Shown: positions 45,327 to 55,262, numbered from the stretch's first letter. The stretch: DNA of 64,000 nucleotides from Parasedimentitalea marina (GCF_004006175.1 NZ_CP033219.1:434001-498000), one strand, 5' to 3'. Numbers and translations: made by a program. The notes: a model not told the origin generated them from the sequence alone.

Positions 45327-47654
45327 ATGACGCATCTGTTTTTTCGGTTTCTATTGAGTGGCTTGTTGGCCCTGATGTTGGCGATACCCATGGCCTCTCC
45401 ACTGGCGGCGCAAAGCGAAGATAGCGCTGGCGCCGAGGCGCTGGCCAATGCCATTGAGCAGGCCGCGGACAGTGGTGTTGGGGTTATCGTCCTGAATGGA
45501 CGTGGTCAGTTGGTCGGCGACGCAGCTGATTCAGATCCCGCCGAAGGGTCGGTTGACCCGATGGGGGGGCCGTCGGCCCTGATGCAAGCGCAGTCTGAAG
45601 TGGATAAGTTTCGCAAGGAATTGAGCAGTCGGTTGGCGGCTTTGCCTTATTCAGTGTTCGAAGTGAAGTACATCCTGCGGCAGACCAGCCCGGATGGGCG
45701 CATTCAGACTTACCTCGAGATCCTTGGTTGGAATGTTCTTCTGCTGCTGATTGGTCGTTGGTTGTCAGTAGAGATCTACGGCAAGCGCATTGCAAAAGGG
45801 CTGGTGACCGCGCGGATAATGGTCGCGCCAAAGGGCTATCGAGAGAAAATGCCATTTTTGGTGCTCCGCTTCTTTATGGGCCTTGGCGCGACAGTTTTTG
45901 CAATGATCTTTGCTGCGCTGGCGGGCTATTTAATTTTTGGACCGGCCGAAGACGACTCGGTGAAGTTTACCATTACAGCAGTTTTCACTGCGTATTTTTT
46001 GGCGAGCACGGTGTCGGACCTGTGGCGGATGGTGCTCTCACCCTATCTAAGCCAATACCGAATTCCTGCGTTCTCGGATCGCGATGCCAAGCGTTTGTAT
46101 CTCTGGGCGTCACTACTGGCGACCTATGATATTAGTTCGATCCTCTTTGCCACCTGGGTTGGAGATTTCGGCCTGAATTACAATGTCTATGCCATGGTCC
46201 ATGGCGTCCTGACCTTGGTCGCGACCATTGGTAATCTGGCAATGGTGTTATTCAATGCCCGGGCGATAACCAATGCCATTCGTGCTGGAAAGGGAAAGTC
46301 AGAGTGCAGTTGGTTGGTGCAGGGGCTAAGCACGATCTGGGCGCCATTGGTGATGGCTTATATGGCATTTGGCTGGTTGAATCTGGCCTTTGACCTGGTG
46401 CTGGAGCGAGAGGCGTCGATTCCGCTGATGGCTGGTACCTATATGGTACTGACCTCTGTCCTGATAGTTTACGGGGTCATCAATTATGTCATTGAGCGTT
46501 TCTTTGACCGCTCACGCCGGGTGATGCAGCTGAACGAAGAGATGGCGGAAACTGAACCGGGGACGGAGGCAGGCGAGCAGGAACTGTCTTTGCAGAGCCG
46601 GCAATCCATTATCACATTTGAAGACCTGGCACGCCGGGTCGCCGGATTACTGGCCTTTGTTGTGGGGGCGTATTCGCTGATCATTATCTGGAATCCGGAC
46701 GCGGCATGGATGGACAGTGTTGCCTCGGAGCGGGTGATTGATGTCATTTCGATTCTGTTCATTGGCTATGTTGTCTATCACCTGTTCCGAATTTGGATCG
46801 ACAGCAAGATTGCCGAAGAAACGGGTGACGTTGACGAAGGCGAGTTGGGCGACGAAGGCGGGGCCAATGGGGCCAGCCGTTTGGCGACGCTATTGCCTCT
46901 GTTCCGCGGCGCTATCCTGGCGGTGGTAGTGGTGTCGATTGGTTTGATCGTGTTGCTGGAACTGGGGATCAACGTCAGCCCCTTGTTCGCGGGCGCCGGT
47001 GTCGTTGGATTAGCGATTGGGTTTGGCTCGCAAACACTGGTGCGCGACATTTTTTCAGGCGCGTTTTTTCTGGTGGATGATGCATTTCGCAAAGGGGAAT
47101 ATATCGACATTGGCGACGTCAAGGGAACTGTCGAGAAGATCTCGGTGCGGTCGTTTCAGTTGCGCCACCACCTTGGCGCGCTTCAGACGATCCCCTTTGG
47201 AGAGATCCGGGTGCTGACCAATTATTCGCGCGACTGGGTGATTATGAAGCTGCCATTGCGGGTGACCTATGACACCGATGTGGAAAAGGTGCGCAAGATG
47301 ATCAAGAACCTGGGCAAGGAGCTTCTGAAAGATCCGGTGATTGGTGATAATTTCATCCAGCCGCTGAAGTCTCAGGGTGTCATAGAGATGCAGGATTCGG
47401 CGATGATTATCCGGGTCAAATTCATGACAAAACCGGGCGATCAATGGCTGGTGCGCAAGAAGGTATACGAGGAAATCCGGCAATTGTTTGAGCGTGAGGG
47501 CATTCGTTTTGCGCACCGCGAAGTGACGGTGCGACTGGCTGACGGGAAAAGTGAAGATCTGAACCCGCAGCAAAAGGAAGCGGTTACCGGTGCCGTGCAG
47601 GCGGCGATTGATGAGGACTTTTTGGAAGAGAGTGGCGGTGGTGACGATCGCTAG
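45327..47654 (+). CDS. large MscS-family mechanosensitive channel
   Basis: A 775-aa inner-membrane protein. Signal peptide at 1-28, a short periplasmic region, then about ten hydrophobic helices. The MscS core lies near 540-740: SPLFAGAGVVGLAIGFGSQTLVRDIFSGAFFLVDD is the Gly/Ala-rich pore helix, followed by the beta domain (YIDIGDVKGTVEKISVRSFQLR). An acidic loop at about 500-520 precedes it. Much longer than E. coli MscS (286 aa) and closer to the YbdG/MscM-type large channels. It should release solutes on osmotic downshock. It is divergent from the glycosyltransferase operon and followed by hairpin element F and a terminator. Confidence 0.9.
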   Translation: MTHLFFRFLLSGLLALMLAIPMASPLAAQSEDSAGAEALANAIEQAADSGVGVIVLNGRGQLVGDAADSDPAEGSVDPMGGPSALMQAQSEVDKFRKELSSRLAALPYSVFEVKYILRQTSPDGRIQTYLEILGWNVLLLLIGRWLSVEIYGKRIAKGLVTARIMVAPKGYREKMPFLVLRFFMGLGATVFAMIFAALAGYLIFGPAEDDSVKFTITAVFTAYFLASTVSDLWRMVLSPYLSQYRIPAFSDRDAKRLYLWASLLATYDISSILFATWVGDFGLNYNVYAMVHGVLTLVATIGNLAMVLFNARAITNAIRAGKGKSECSWLVQGLSTIWAPLVMAYMAFGWLNLAFDLVLEREASIPLMAGTYMVLTSVLIVYGVINYVIERFFDRSRRVMQLNEEMAETEPGTEAGEQELSLQSRQSIITFEDLARRVAGLLAFVVGAYSLIIIWNPDAAWMDSVASERVIDVISILFIGYVVYHLFRIWIDSKIAEETGDVDEGELGDEGGANGASRLATLLPLFRGAILAVVVVSIGLIVLLELGINVSPLFAGAGVVGLAIGFGSQTLVRDIFSGAFFLVDDAFRKGEYIDIGDVKGTVEKISVRSFQLRHHLGALQTIPFGEIRVLTNYSRDWVIMKLPLRVTYDTDVEKVRKMIKNLGKELLKDPVIGDNFIQPLKSQGVIEMQDSAMIIRVKFMTKPGDQWLVRKKVYEEIRQLFEREGIRFAHREVTVRLADGKSEDLNPQQKEAVTGAVQAAIDEDFLEESGGGDDR

Positions 47655-47671
47655 AACTTAAAGACGGGGCT

Positions 47672-47742
47672 CTCCCGTCCCCGCGTCAGACCGCTGGCGC
47701 GGCCTGCTTGGGGTTGGGCGCGGCACCGCGCGCGGGCGCGGT
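47672..47742 (+). repeat. multi-hairpin element, copy F (partial)
   Basis: It begins CTCCCGTCC at 47672, has a variable arm, then GGTTGGGCGCGGC and a GC-rich arm. The third arm and closing CGGGAG are missing. It is 17 bases after the stop of the channel gene and in the same orientation, like the other copies. Confidence 0.55.
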
Positions 47743-47744
47743 GG

Positions 47745-47767
47745 AAAAATCTTGTCAGATTTTTTTG
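47745..47767. terminator. terminator between convergent genes
   Basis: AAAAATCT (47745-47752) pairs with AGATTTTT (47757-47764), with extra T residues after it on the plus strand. It lies between the channel gene stop and the stop of the CoA-transferase gene (47790) and can serve both strands. Confidence 0.7.
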
Positions 47768-47789
47768 TGCATTTGAGACTGCATCTGTG

Positions 47790-49136
47790 TCAGGTGGCCC
47801 AGGTGGCGTGTGCACTGCCGCAGGTTTGGGCAGGTCGATCCCAGGTCATTGATGTTGACGGGATGTGCAATACTGGCCGTAAGCGTTGACCTGGCCCCCA
47901 GCCGCTGTGTTCGACCAAGTCGGAAAAATCGGAGTCTTTGGCTGATGAGATATCAGGGCCTGTGGCCGTTTTGTGTAGACCGTCAAGCAGTGCGGCGCTG
48001 CGGGCCAGAGAGAGGCGGGCCTGTGGGACCATATTGCCCCGGGCTGCAACGCTGAGGGCCGAGAGGGTTGCTGCGGCCATCAGGTAGCCAGTGGCATGGT
48101 CCAGGGCTTGGACGGGGAGCGGGGTTGGATGATCTGTCCCGGCCCAGGCGCGGCCAGTGTCGGCGATGCCGCAGCTCATCTGGACCAAGCTGTCAAAGCC
48201 GCGTCGGCTGGCCCAGGGGCCGGACCAGCCGTAGGCATTCAGGGTCACTTCGATCAGGTTTGGTGCCAGTTGCCAGCGAGATTTCAGGTCATAGCCCAAC
48301 CCGTCCAAGGCGCCTGGACGATAGCCATGGACCAAGACGTCGGCCGTGCTGAGCAGGGCCTCGAAACGGTGTCGGTCATTGGGGCTGCGCAGGTCGAGAT
48401 AGGCGCAGCGTTTGCCAAGCGAGATATCGGGGATCACGCCGGGTTCATCCCAGCCGGGTGGATCAAGACGCAGGACCTCGGCGCCGAATCCGGCCAGGGT
48501 ACGGGTTGCAATAGGACCTGCCAACACGCGGGTCAGATCTAACACCCGTAGACCTGCCAAGGGGCGGGCCAGGCTGGCCTGCGGACGATCACGCAGCGTG
48601 ATTGAACGCGGCTCGGTCCAGCCGATCAGCGGTTCACTGGCCACCGCTGCGCCCTGGGGATGTGCCAGCCAGTCGGATCGCGAGCGCAGTGCGGCGGCAA
48701 CACCGCCCTGGTTCACAATTGCGCTTTCCAATGCGGTGCCCGGCCATTTTTTGACGGCGGCGGTGACGGCGTCGCGGTTATTGGCGCAGTCCAATACTTG
48801 CAAGGCTGCAGCGCGGTGGTGGGGCAGGTTGGTATGCAGGCGTATCCAGCCATCCGCACAGTCGTAAACGCCGGCAATCGCGTCCCACAGGCTGGGCATT
48901 TCCCAACCACTGGGGCGAAAACTGTAGCCGTACCAAAGCGAGGCCAAGCGCTGATCCACTGTGACCTCGGCCCGGTTAGCCGAGAGGTTCAGAGCCTGTA
49001 TCAACGAGGAGAGTTCAGTTCCTACGGCGGCAAGAGAGGCGGTGGCCAGCTCGGTTACCGCATAGGCGCTGGGGAGCTGGCCGGACCCCGTTACCCCATA
49101 GGCGCCGGGATCTGGAAGAGTGCGGAACAGGGTCAA
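47790..49136 (-). CDS. CaiB/BaiF family CoA-transferase with permuted halves
   Basis: A 448-aa class III CoA-transferase-like protein. The usual N-terminal Rossmann segment (LRVLDLTRVLAGPIATRTLAGFGAEV) appears only at residue 196, and the active-site Asp is D346 in ALDHATGY. Residues 1-190 resemble the second half of the family (SLWDAIAGVYDCADGWIRLH). Thus the second half comes first. It is coupled by ATGA to the last permease gene of a peptide-type ABC importer, so it may attach CoA to an imported acid; substrate unknown. Confidence 0.8.
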   Translation of the reverse strand: MTLFRTLPDPGAYGVTGSGQLPSAYAVTELATASLAAVGTELSSLIQALNLSANRAEVTVDQRLASLWYGYSFRPSGWEMPSLWDAIAGVYDCADGWIRLHTNLPHHRAAALQVLDCANNRDAVTAAVKKWPGTALESAIVNQGGVAAALRSRSDWLAHPQGAAVASEPLIGWTEPRSITLRDRPQASLARPLAGLRVLDLTRVLAGPIATRTLAGFGAEVLRLDPPGWDEPGVIPDISLGKRCAYLDLRSPNDRHRFEALLSTADVLVHGYRPGALDGLGYDLKSRWQLAPNLIEVTLNAYGWSGPWASRRGFDSLVQMSCGIADTGRAWAGTDHPTPLPVQALDHATGYLMAAATLSALSVAARGNMVPQARLSLARSAALLDGLHKTATGPDISSAKDSDFSDLVEHSGWGPGQRLRPVLHIPSTSMTWDRPAQTCGSAHATWAT

Positions 49137-50287
49137 TGTTGATAAGGGTCAAGACTGTCGCGCAGGCCATCGCCAAGGAAGTTGAAAGCCAGTACCACGA
49201 TGATGATTGGCAGCATTGGGATCGCCGTCCAGGGGTAGATCTCGATCGAGGCAAGGTTCTGGGCGTCGTTCAGCATGACGCCCCAACTGACTGCAGGCGC
49301 GCGCAGACCGAGGCCAAGGAAGGACAGTGCGGTCTCGCCCAGGATCATAGCCGGGATCGACAGCGTGGCCGAGGCGATCAGGTGGGACATGAAATTGGGC
49401 AACATGTGTTTACGGATCACCCGACCGGGACTGGCCCCCATCATTTCGGCGGCACGGACGTATTCCTCTTCGCGCAGAGACAGGAACTTGGCGCGCACCG
49501 ATCGTGCCAGGCCGGGCCAGTCCAGGATGCCAAGGATTACAGAAATGATGAAGAACACCGCCACCGGCCCCCAGTTTGACGGCACCGCCGCTGACAGCGC
49601 CAGCCAAAGAGGCAGTTCAGGAAGCGACCGCAAGATCTCGATCACCCGGTTGATGCACCAGTCGATACGGCCACCGAAATAACCGGCAATCGAGCCAAAG
49701 GTGATGCCCAGCAGGAAGGATACTGTGATACCGATGATGCCCACTGTCAGCGACAGCTGGGCACCGTAGAAGATGCGACTGAAGACGTCTCGACCCAATC
49801 GGTCCGAACCCCAAAGGAACACGGTGGCGTCTTTGGGGGCACAAAACAGGTGGGTTTTGGTTGGGATCAGGCCAGCCAACCGATATTTCTTACCGGTGCA
49901 GAAAAACTCAAGCGGGGCAGGGTTGTCGGTATCGGGGACAAATTCCCACTGAAATGTCTCTAGGTTGGCCTCAGAGGTCATGGGGTAGACATAGGGCCCG
50001 ATGAAGGTGCCCTCGTGGAACCAGTTCACCGATTGAGGTGGCGAGTAAAGGTGATCGGGGTGGCGCTCATTAGGGGTATAGGGGGCGATAAAGCCGGCGA
50101 AGGGCAACATCAGATAGCTGATCAGCAGGAAAACCCCCGAAATCAGCCCCAGTTTGTGGGTCTTGAACTTACGCCAGATCAGCACCCAATTGGGGGCGTC
50201 CAGATCGCCTCTTTCCAGTTGCTGCAAAGAGGCCTGAGCATCAAAGGGAGCGTCGTTGACATAACGGCCGTCGGGCAATTGGGTCAT
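49133..50287 (-). CDS. peptide-type ABC transporter permease (YejE/OppC-like)
   Basis: A 384-aa inner-membrane permease. One N-terminal helix (about 50-70), a long periplasmic loop, then the BPD_transp_1 helices with GASPGRVIRKHMLPNFMSHLIASATLSIPAMI (EAA loop). The 380-aa length with an extended loop fits YejE more than OppC. It overlaps the upstream permease and the downstream CoA-transferase by 4 bases each. Confidence 0.9.
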   Translation of the reverse strand: MTQLPDGRYVNDAPFDAQASLQQLERGDLDAPNWVLIWRKFKTHKLGLISGVFLLISYLMLPFAGFIAPYTPNERHPDHLYSPPQSVNWFHEGTFIGPYVYPMTSEANLETFQWEFVPDTDNPAPLEFFCTGKKYRLAGLIPTKTHLFCAPKDATVFLWGSDRLGRDVFSRIFYGAQLSLTVGIIGITVSFLLGITFGSIAGYFGGRIDWCINRVIEILRSLPELPLWLALSAAVPSNWGPVAVFFIISVILGILDWPGLARSVRAKFLSLREEEYVRAAEMMGASPGRVIRKHMLPNFMSHLIASATLSIPAMILGETALSFLGLGLRAPAVSWGVMLNDAQNLASIEIYPWTAIPMLPIIIVVLAFNFLGDGLRDSLDPYQH

Positions 50288-51312
50288 GTTTCACGCCCCT
50301 CGTATCGAATGCGGGGATCGAGCAGAACCAGCAACACATCGGAAATCATCGTACCGATGAGCGTCAGCAAGGCGACGAACATCAGAACAAAGGCGGACAG
50401 GAACAGGTCCTGGGTTTTCAGGGCAGTCAACAGGGTGGGGCCGATGGTTTGCAGGCCCAGCACAACTGAGACCAGAACTGAACCCGAGACCATAGAGGGC
50501 AACAGGTTGCCGATGTCAGCAACAAAGGGGTTAAAGGCCATGCGCAGGGGGTATTTGGTCAGCATGCGGGCCGGGGCCATGCCCTTGGCTACCGCAGTTT
50601 CCACATAGGGCTTGCCCAACTCATCCAGCAGGTTGGCGCGCAGACGTTGCATCATGGCCGCCGCACCCGAGGTGCCGATCACAAAGGTCGGCACGATCAG
50701 ATGGATGAGGATCGATTTGACCTTGTCCCAGGACATTGGCTCGCCCTCGTAGATCGGGTCCATCAACCCGCCGATGGGGAGGTCGAAATATTTGTGGCCA
50801 TAGTAGAACAGGATCAGCGCCAGCAGAAAGTTGGGCGTCGCCAGTCCCAGATAGCCAACAAAGGCCGAGGTATAGTCGACCCAGGTGCGAGACCGGGCCG
50901 CCGCGATGACACCCAGTGGAAGGGCAACCAGATAGACAAACAGCACCGCCGCAAGATTGACCAAAACGGTCAGCCACAGCGTATCCCCAACGATATCGGC
51001 AACCGGCTGATCAAATTCAAACGACCAGCCATAGTTGCCTTGGATCAGACCTGAAAACCCGTGTGGACCGGGCATAAAGCCAACCCAGATCAGATATTGC
51101 TGGTACAAAGGACGGTCGAGTGAATATTCGCTGCGCAAAAACTCGGCCTTGGCGACGCCGGCTGATTGCCCCGAGGCACGCAGCTCGGCGATCTGGTTAC
51201 TAAGATAATCACCCGGTGGCAGGTTGATGATGGCAAAGACCATCACCGAGACCACCAGCAGGGTCAGCAACATGGTGCCAAATCGGTAGACTGCGTAGCG
51301 CAGGATTTCCAT
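50284..51312 (-). CDS. peptide-type ABC transporter permease (YejB/OppB-like)
   Basis: A 342-aa inner-membrane permease with about six helices, starting YAVYRFGTMLLTLLVVSVMVFAIINLPPGDYL. The EAA loop is LRANLLDELGKPYVETAVAKGMAPARMLTKYPLRMAFNP. Its start shares one base with the stop of the binding-protein gene; its stop overlaps the next permease start by 4 bases. It forms the channel together with the YejE-like protein. Confidence 0.9.
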   Translation of the reverse strand: MEILRYAVYRFGTMLLTLLVVSVMVFAIINLPPGDYLSNQIAELRASGQSAGVAKAEFLRSEYSLDRPLYQQYLIWVGFMPGPHGFSGLIQGNYGWSFEFDQPVADIVGDTLWLTVLVNLAAVLFVYLVALPLGVIAAARSRTWVDYTSAFVGYLGLATPNFLLALILFYYGHKYFDLPIGGLMDPIYEGEPMSWDKVKSILIHLIVPTFVIGTSGAAAMMQRLRANLLDELGKPYVETAVAKGMAPARMLTKYPLRMAFNPFVADIGNLLPSMVSGSVLVSVVLGLQTIGPTLLTALKTQDLFLSAFVLMFVALLTLIGTMISDVLLVLLDPRIRYEGRET

Positions 51313-53231
51313 CAGCCGTCACCACCTTCAAAGAAGAACTCATCCGGGCGGTGGATGCCAAAGTGGGCCCCGGGATCCCAGGCCCAGATACCCTTGACCG
51401 GAACATTGCGCAGGGATTTATTGACCACCACAGGCTGTGGCGCCCCGGCGAGGATGCCGATGCCGTAAACCTGATCGGCGTGTATTTTCAGCATTTCAGT
51501 CCAGGCTGCCGTGCGTTCGGTATCCGAGGCGGCGGCCTCCCAGTTTTTCACCAGCTCCATCAGGCGCTGGGCTTCTGGCATGTCGGGGGCCTCGCCTGCC
51601 TCGCCGCTGGTTTGGTGGAACTGGCCCCACTTGGGCCAGGCCAGAAAGACCTGATCGGTCGGTGCCAGATAGGCGGGCGAAGTATAGGGGCGGGGCAAGC
51701 CGTTGTCCCAGCCATACCAGACCGAGGCCATGGAGGTGCCAGAGAAAACCCGGTTGCGCAGGATGTCGCGATCCAACGGGCGCATGACCAGTTTGACACC
51801 AATCTCGCGCCAGTCATCGGTGATGATCTGCATTGCGTTCTCGACCTCTTGACGCTCGCCCGCGGTTTCGATCACCAGTTCCATCGGACGGCCATCAGGC
51901 AATTTGCGGATGCCATAACCGTCTTTTTGGTCCAGGCCTGCTGCGTCCAGCAGCTCATTGGCCATATCAGGGTCCCAGCTGGCCCAGGCTTCGCGCAATT
52001 CAGGATCAAAGAACGGGCTGGGTTCCAACACGGTCATGGCGCCGGGTTTGGCCAGTTTGAAGTACAGTGCCTTGTTGATCGAGTCGCGGTTTATGGCCAG
52101 TGATAAGGCACGGCGCACCCGTACGTCGCGCAGAACACCACGCCAGACATCATCATTGACGTTCAGGTTTGGAAAAATTGCAATCTGCGATGCGGTGCCT
52201 GTGCCCCAAAGGTAGGTCTTATAGTTGCCGCCGTCGGCCTCGCCCTTGCGCAGGATTGCAATGTCGCGAAAGCCCAGCCCACGGGCCTGAAGGTCAGCCT
52301 CGCCTGCATTGGATTTTGCCGCAACCAGCCCGCCCGAGACGATTTCCATCTCGATGATGTCAATATAGGGCAGCTGCACACCGTTCTCGTCGATGCGGTG
52401 GTAATAGGGGTTGCGCACAAACAAGTGGCGGATCTTCTTGCCCGAAGTCGAGTTGATCCAGGGCTGAAGGGTTGGCAGTTCGTGGTTGTCGAACTTGTAC
52501 ATGTTGTCGCGTTTGTTGTGCAGCGCGGCCCAGCTTTTGACCCGGGCATCGTTGACCTCAAAGGCAAGATCATCGGGGTCGGCATAGGCAATGTGATACT
52601 TTTTCAGAAACTCTGCGGGGCGGAAGATAAACGGGGGCCGTGCCTGTGCCAGGCTTTGCAAAAAATTGGGGTTTGGCTTGGACCATTCGTAGATGACTGT
52701 CTGTGGGTCTGGAAAGCTGACAGTGGGCAGTTCCCCTTCGACCCGCAGAAAGTCTGGCGGTCCGGTCGGGTTGAGCAATTCATTATTGGCGACATCATCC
52801 CACCAGTACTTGAAATCATCCGAGGTAAACGGAGCCCCGTTTGACCATCGGTGTCCGGGCCGCAGATTTAAGGTGAAACGGCGGTTGTCCTGATTTTCAA
52901 ACGACATCAGCAGGTCAGGGCGCAGTTCATAATCTGCGTCATAGCCAACCAAACGGGCATAACCGTAGACCACCATCTGGCGAATATCTTTGGAGCGAGT
53001 GATCATAGTATTCAAGGTGCCACCCTGGACCCCAGGCGTACGCCCGCGCGCGGTCAGGTCCACGGTCAGCGGGACATCCGGAATGCGGTCAGCGACGGGT
53101 GGTAAATTGCCTGCCTCAACCTCGGCGCGCCAGAAATCGCTTTCCTGCACTGGCGGGGAGGCAAAGGCTGCGAGCGGTGTGAAGAGCGCTGTGATGGACA
53201 GAGCGAAAATGAATTTTGGGGTCTTAAACAT
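51312..53231 (-). CDS. peptide-type ABC transporter substrate-binding protein
   Basis: A 639-aa periplasmic SBP of family 5. Signal peptide 1-25 (MFKTPKFIFALSITALFTPLAAFAS), then GGTLNTMITRSKDIRQMVVYGYARL, WSNGAPFTSDDFKYWWDDVAN and DVRVRRALSLAINRDSINK, all usual SBP_bac_5 marks. The size fits the YejA group better than DppA. The start at 53231 overlaps the ATPase gene by 8 bases; the longer frame to 53330 is a shadow. Ligand could be a peptide, opine-like or other carboxylate. Confidence 0.9.
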   Translation of the reverse strand: MFKTPKFIFALSITALFTPLAAFASPPVQESDFWRAEVEAGNLPPVADRIPDVPLTVDLTARGRTPGVQGGTLNTMITRSKDIRQMVVYGYARLVGYDADYELRPDLLMSFENQDNRRFTLNLRPGHRWSNGAPFTSDDFKYWWDDVANNELLNPTGPPDFLRVEGELPTVSFPDPQTVIYEWSKPNPNFLQSLAQARPPFIFRPAEFLKKYHIAYADPDDLAFEVNDARVKSWAALHNKRDNMYKFDNHELPTLQPWINSTSGKKIRHLFVRNPYYHRIDENGVQLPYIDIIEMEIVSGGLVAAKSNAGEADLQARGLGFRDIAILRKGEADGGNYKTYLWGTGTASQIAIFPNLNVNDDVWRGVLRDVRVRRALSLAINRDSINKALYFKLAKPGAMTVLEPSPFFDPELREAWASWDPDMANELLDAAGLDQKDGYGIRKLPDGRPMELVIETAGERQEVENAMQIITDDWREIGVKLVMRPLDRDILRNRVFSGTSMASVWYGWDNGLPRPYTSPAYLAPTDQVFLAWPKWGQFHQTSGEAGEAPDMPEAQRLMELVKNWEAAASDTERTAAWTEMLKIHADQVYGIGILAGAPQPVVVNKSLRNVPVKGIWAWDPGAHFGIHRPDEFFFEGGDG

Positions 53232-54996
53232 GGCAACGTACCTTATGACCTGGTTCCACTTGCACCAGTGAAGGTACCATGGTGTTTGAAAAACGAAAAT
53301 CCTCGGGCCAGCTGTCCGGGGAGCCGGCACCAGATGCGACCAGCTTTAGATCAATTGGCCGATCCACATCGGGCTCGGGCTGGGCCGCTATCAGTGCTTT
53401 GGTGTAGGGATGTTTTGGGTTGTGAAAAAGAGTGTCCGGGGGCGCCTGTTCAACGACCAGACCACCACGCATAACCGCCACTTCATCGGCAATCCGTGCG
53501 ACCACGGCAAGGTCATGGCTGATGAACAAATAGGATAGATTCTTGCGGTCCTGGATCTCTTCCAGCAGGCGCAGGATTTGTTCTTGTACCGAAACATCCA
53601 GCGCCGAGGTAGGCTCGTCACAAACAAGGAGCGAGGGGTCCAGCATCAAGGCGCGGGCAATCGACAGGCGCTGACGCTGACCGCCGGAAAATGCATGCGG
53701 ATAGCGCAGCAGCATATCTGGCCCCAATCCAACCAGGCGCAACATCTGTTCCGCCTGCTCTCGGCGTTCATGTTTGGAGCCAATACCGTGGATCTCTAGC
53801 GGTTCACACAGAGCATCCAGAATGCGCATTCTCGGAGATAGCGAGGAATAGGGATCCTGAAACACCATCTGTGCCTCGCGCTGGAACGCAGTGCGGGCGG
53901 CGCGTGACATATGATGCACCGCGATGGCCTCGGATTGTGGTGTTGTGCGAAACAGCACCTCGCCGCCCTCGTCGGGCAGTTCAGCCCCCAGCGCAATGCG
54001 TGCCGCTGTCGTTTTGCCCGAGCCACTTTCACCAACGATCGCAAGTGTTCTGCCACGTTGTAGCGCAAAGTCGACGCCTCGGCAGGCAAGGATCTTGGAC
54101 TCTGGCTGCCACGATTTTCCTGCCCGCATTGTATAGGTCTTAGAGACGGATTTTAATTCTAAAATCAAATCATCCTGCGGCAGTTCTGGTGCTGTCTGCG
54201 GGTGGGCAGGAATGGCCGGCGCGGCATCAAACAGCTGCTGGGTATAGGCATGGGCCGGGGCGCGCAGCAGCGGCTCGGCGGCGCCGGCCTCCATGACCTG
54301 ACCCTTGTGCATAACAACCACCTGTTCGGCCATATTGGCCACAACCCCCAGATCATGGGTGACAAGGATCATGGCCATGCCAGTGTCGCGCTGGAGCTCT
54401 TTCATCAGTCCCAGAACCTGCGCCTGAGTGGTGACATCCAGTGCTGTGGTCGGTTCATCCGCGATCAGCAGGTCAGGCTTGGCGACCATTGCCATTGCAA
54501 TCATCGCCCGCTGACGCATACCACCGGACAGCTCAAACGGATAAGACCGATAGGCGCGGTCAGGGTCCGGAAACCCAACCCTCTCAAAACACTCCAGCAC
54601 ATCTTTTTTGGCAGCGGCTTCGCGCGTGCGCCCATGGAGCCATAATACTTCGGAAATTTGATTGCCAATCCGGTGCAGCGGAGACAGAGAATGCATAGGC
54701 TCTTGAAAAATCATCGAGATCGCATTGCCGCGCACATTTCGCATTTGACGTTCGTTCAACGCGGTCAGGTCTTGCGTGCCCGCACTGCCGTTCAATCGGA
54801 TGGTGCCCGAATGGAGACGCGCAGCGCGCGGCAGGATGCGCAGGACGGACCGGCAGGTAACAGTTTTGCCTGATCCACTTTCGCCGACCAGAGCAAGGGT
54901 CTCACCGGGCATCACTTCAAAACTGACATTGCGGACCACTGGGGTGCCATTGCCAAATCCAATGCTAAGGTTGTCCACCGACAGCAAAGGCCGCAT
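53224..54996 (-). CDS. peptide-type ABC transporter ATPase, fused double NBD
   Basis: A 590-aa protein with two full ABC ATPase domains in tandem (DppD-DppF fused, like YejF). Walker A motifs GESGSGKT at 38-45 and near 325, signatures ELSGGMRQR and AFSGGQRQR, Walker B IADEPTTALD and VCDEPTSALD: both sites look active. It is the first gene of the operon, ahead of its binding protein, an order opposite to most such operons. It overlaps the binding-protein gene by 8 bases. Confidence 0.92.
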   Translation of the reverse strand: MRPLLSVDNLSIGFGNGTPVVRNVSFEVMPGETLALVGESGSGKTVTCRSVLRILPRAARLHSGTIRLNGSAGTQDLTALNERQMRNVRGNAISMIFQEPMHSLSPLHRIGNQISEVLWLHGRTREAAAKKDVLECFERVGFPDPDRAYRSYPFELSGGMRQRAMIAMAMVAKPDLLIADEPTTALDVTTQAQVLGLMKELQRDTGMAMILVTHDLGVVANMAEQVVVMHKGQVMEAGAAEPLLRAPAHAYTQQLFDAAPAIPAHPQTAPELPQDDLILELKSVSKTYTMRAGKSWQPESKILACRGVDFALQRGRTLAIVGESGSGKTTAARIALGAELPDEGGEVLFRTTPQSEAIAVHHMSRAARTAFQREAQMVFQDPYSSLSPRMRILDALCEPLEIHGIGSKHERREQAEQMLRLVGLGPDMLLRYPHAFSGGQRQRLSIARALMLDPSLLVCDEPTSALDVSVQEQILRLLEEIQDRKNLSYLFISHDLAVVARIADEVAVMRGGLVVEQAPPDTLFHNPKHPYTKALIAAQPEPDVDRPIDLKLVASGAGSPDSWPEDFRFSNTMVPSLVQVEPGHKVRCHV

Positions 54997-55262
54997 TCAG
55001 GTCCACCCAACCAGCTTTGGTGCCGCTGTCATCATTTTCTCCCTTATTTTTTGACACCATCGCGTGACCGGACCTGTCTAGTCAAACCCATTTAGTCGTT
55101 GAGGCACCTCGAAAAGTCGGAAATCGAGTGTGAAGTGTTGTAAAATCGCTGGTTAGACAGGTGAGCATACTGTTTTGAGGGGCGCTACACATTCACCGCA
55201 ATCTCTGTCACACGGGTTAGTAAATGCCCGGAGTGGATTGTTGGGCGAAAAGGAGTTGATCT
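54997..55262. other. divergent promoter gap, no gene seen
   Basis: About 265 bases between the divergent ABC operon and the methyltransferase-like gene. It is AT-richer than its surroundings and should carry promoters for both. No clear operator palindrome or small gene is visible. Confidence 0.4.

Noticed and set aside
44880..45330. Open frames in the region between the glycosyltransferase operon and the channel gene (minus-strand extension to 45236 and a 130-codon plus-strand frame)
   Set aside because: Neither resembles a protein family. The first is only an extension before a good start at 44879, and the second ends inside the channel gene.
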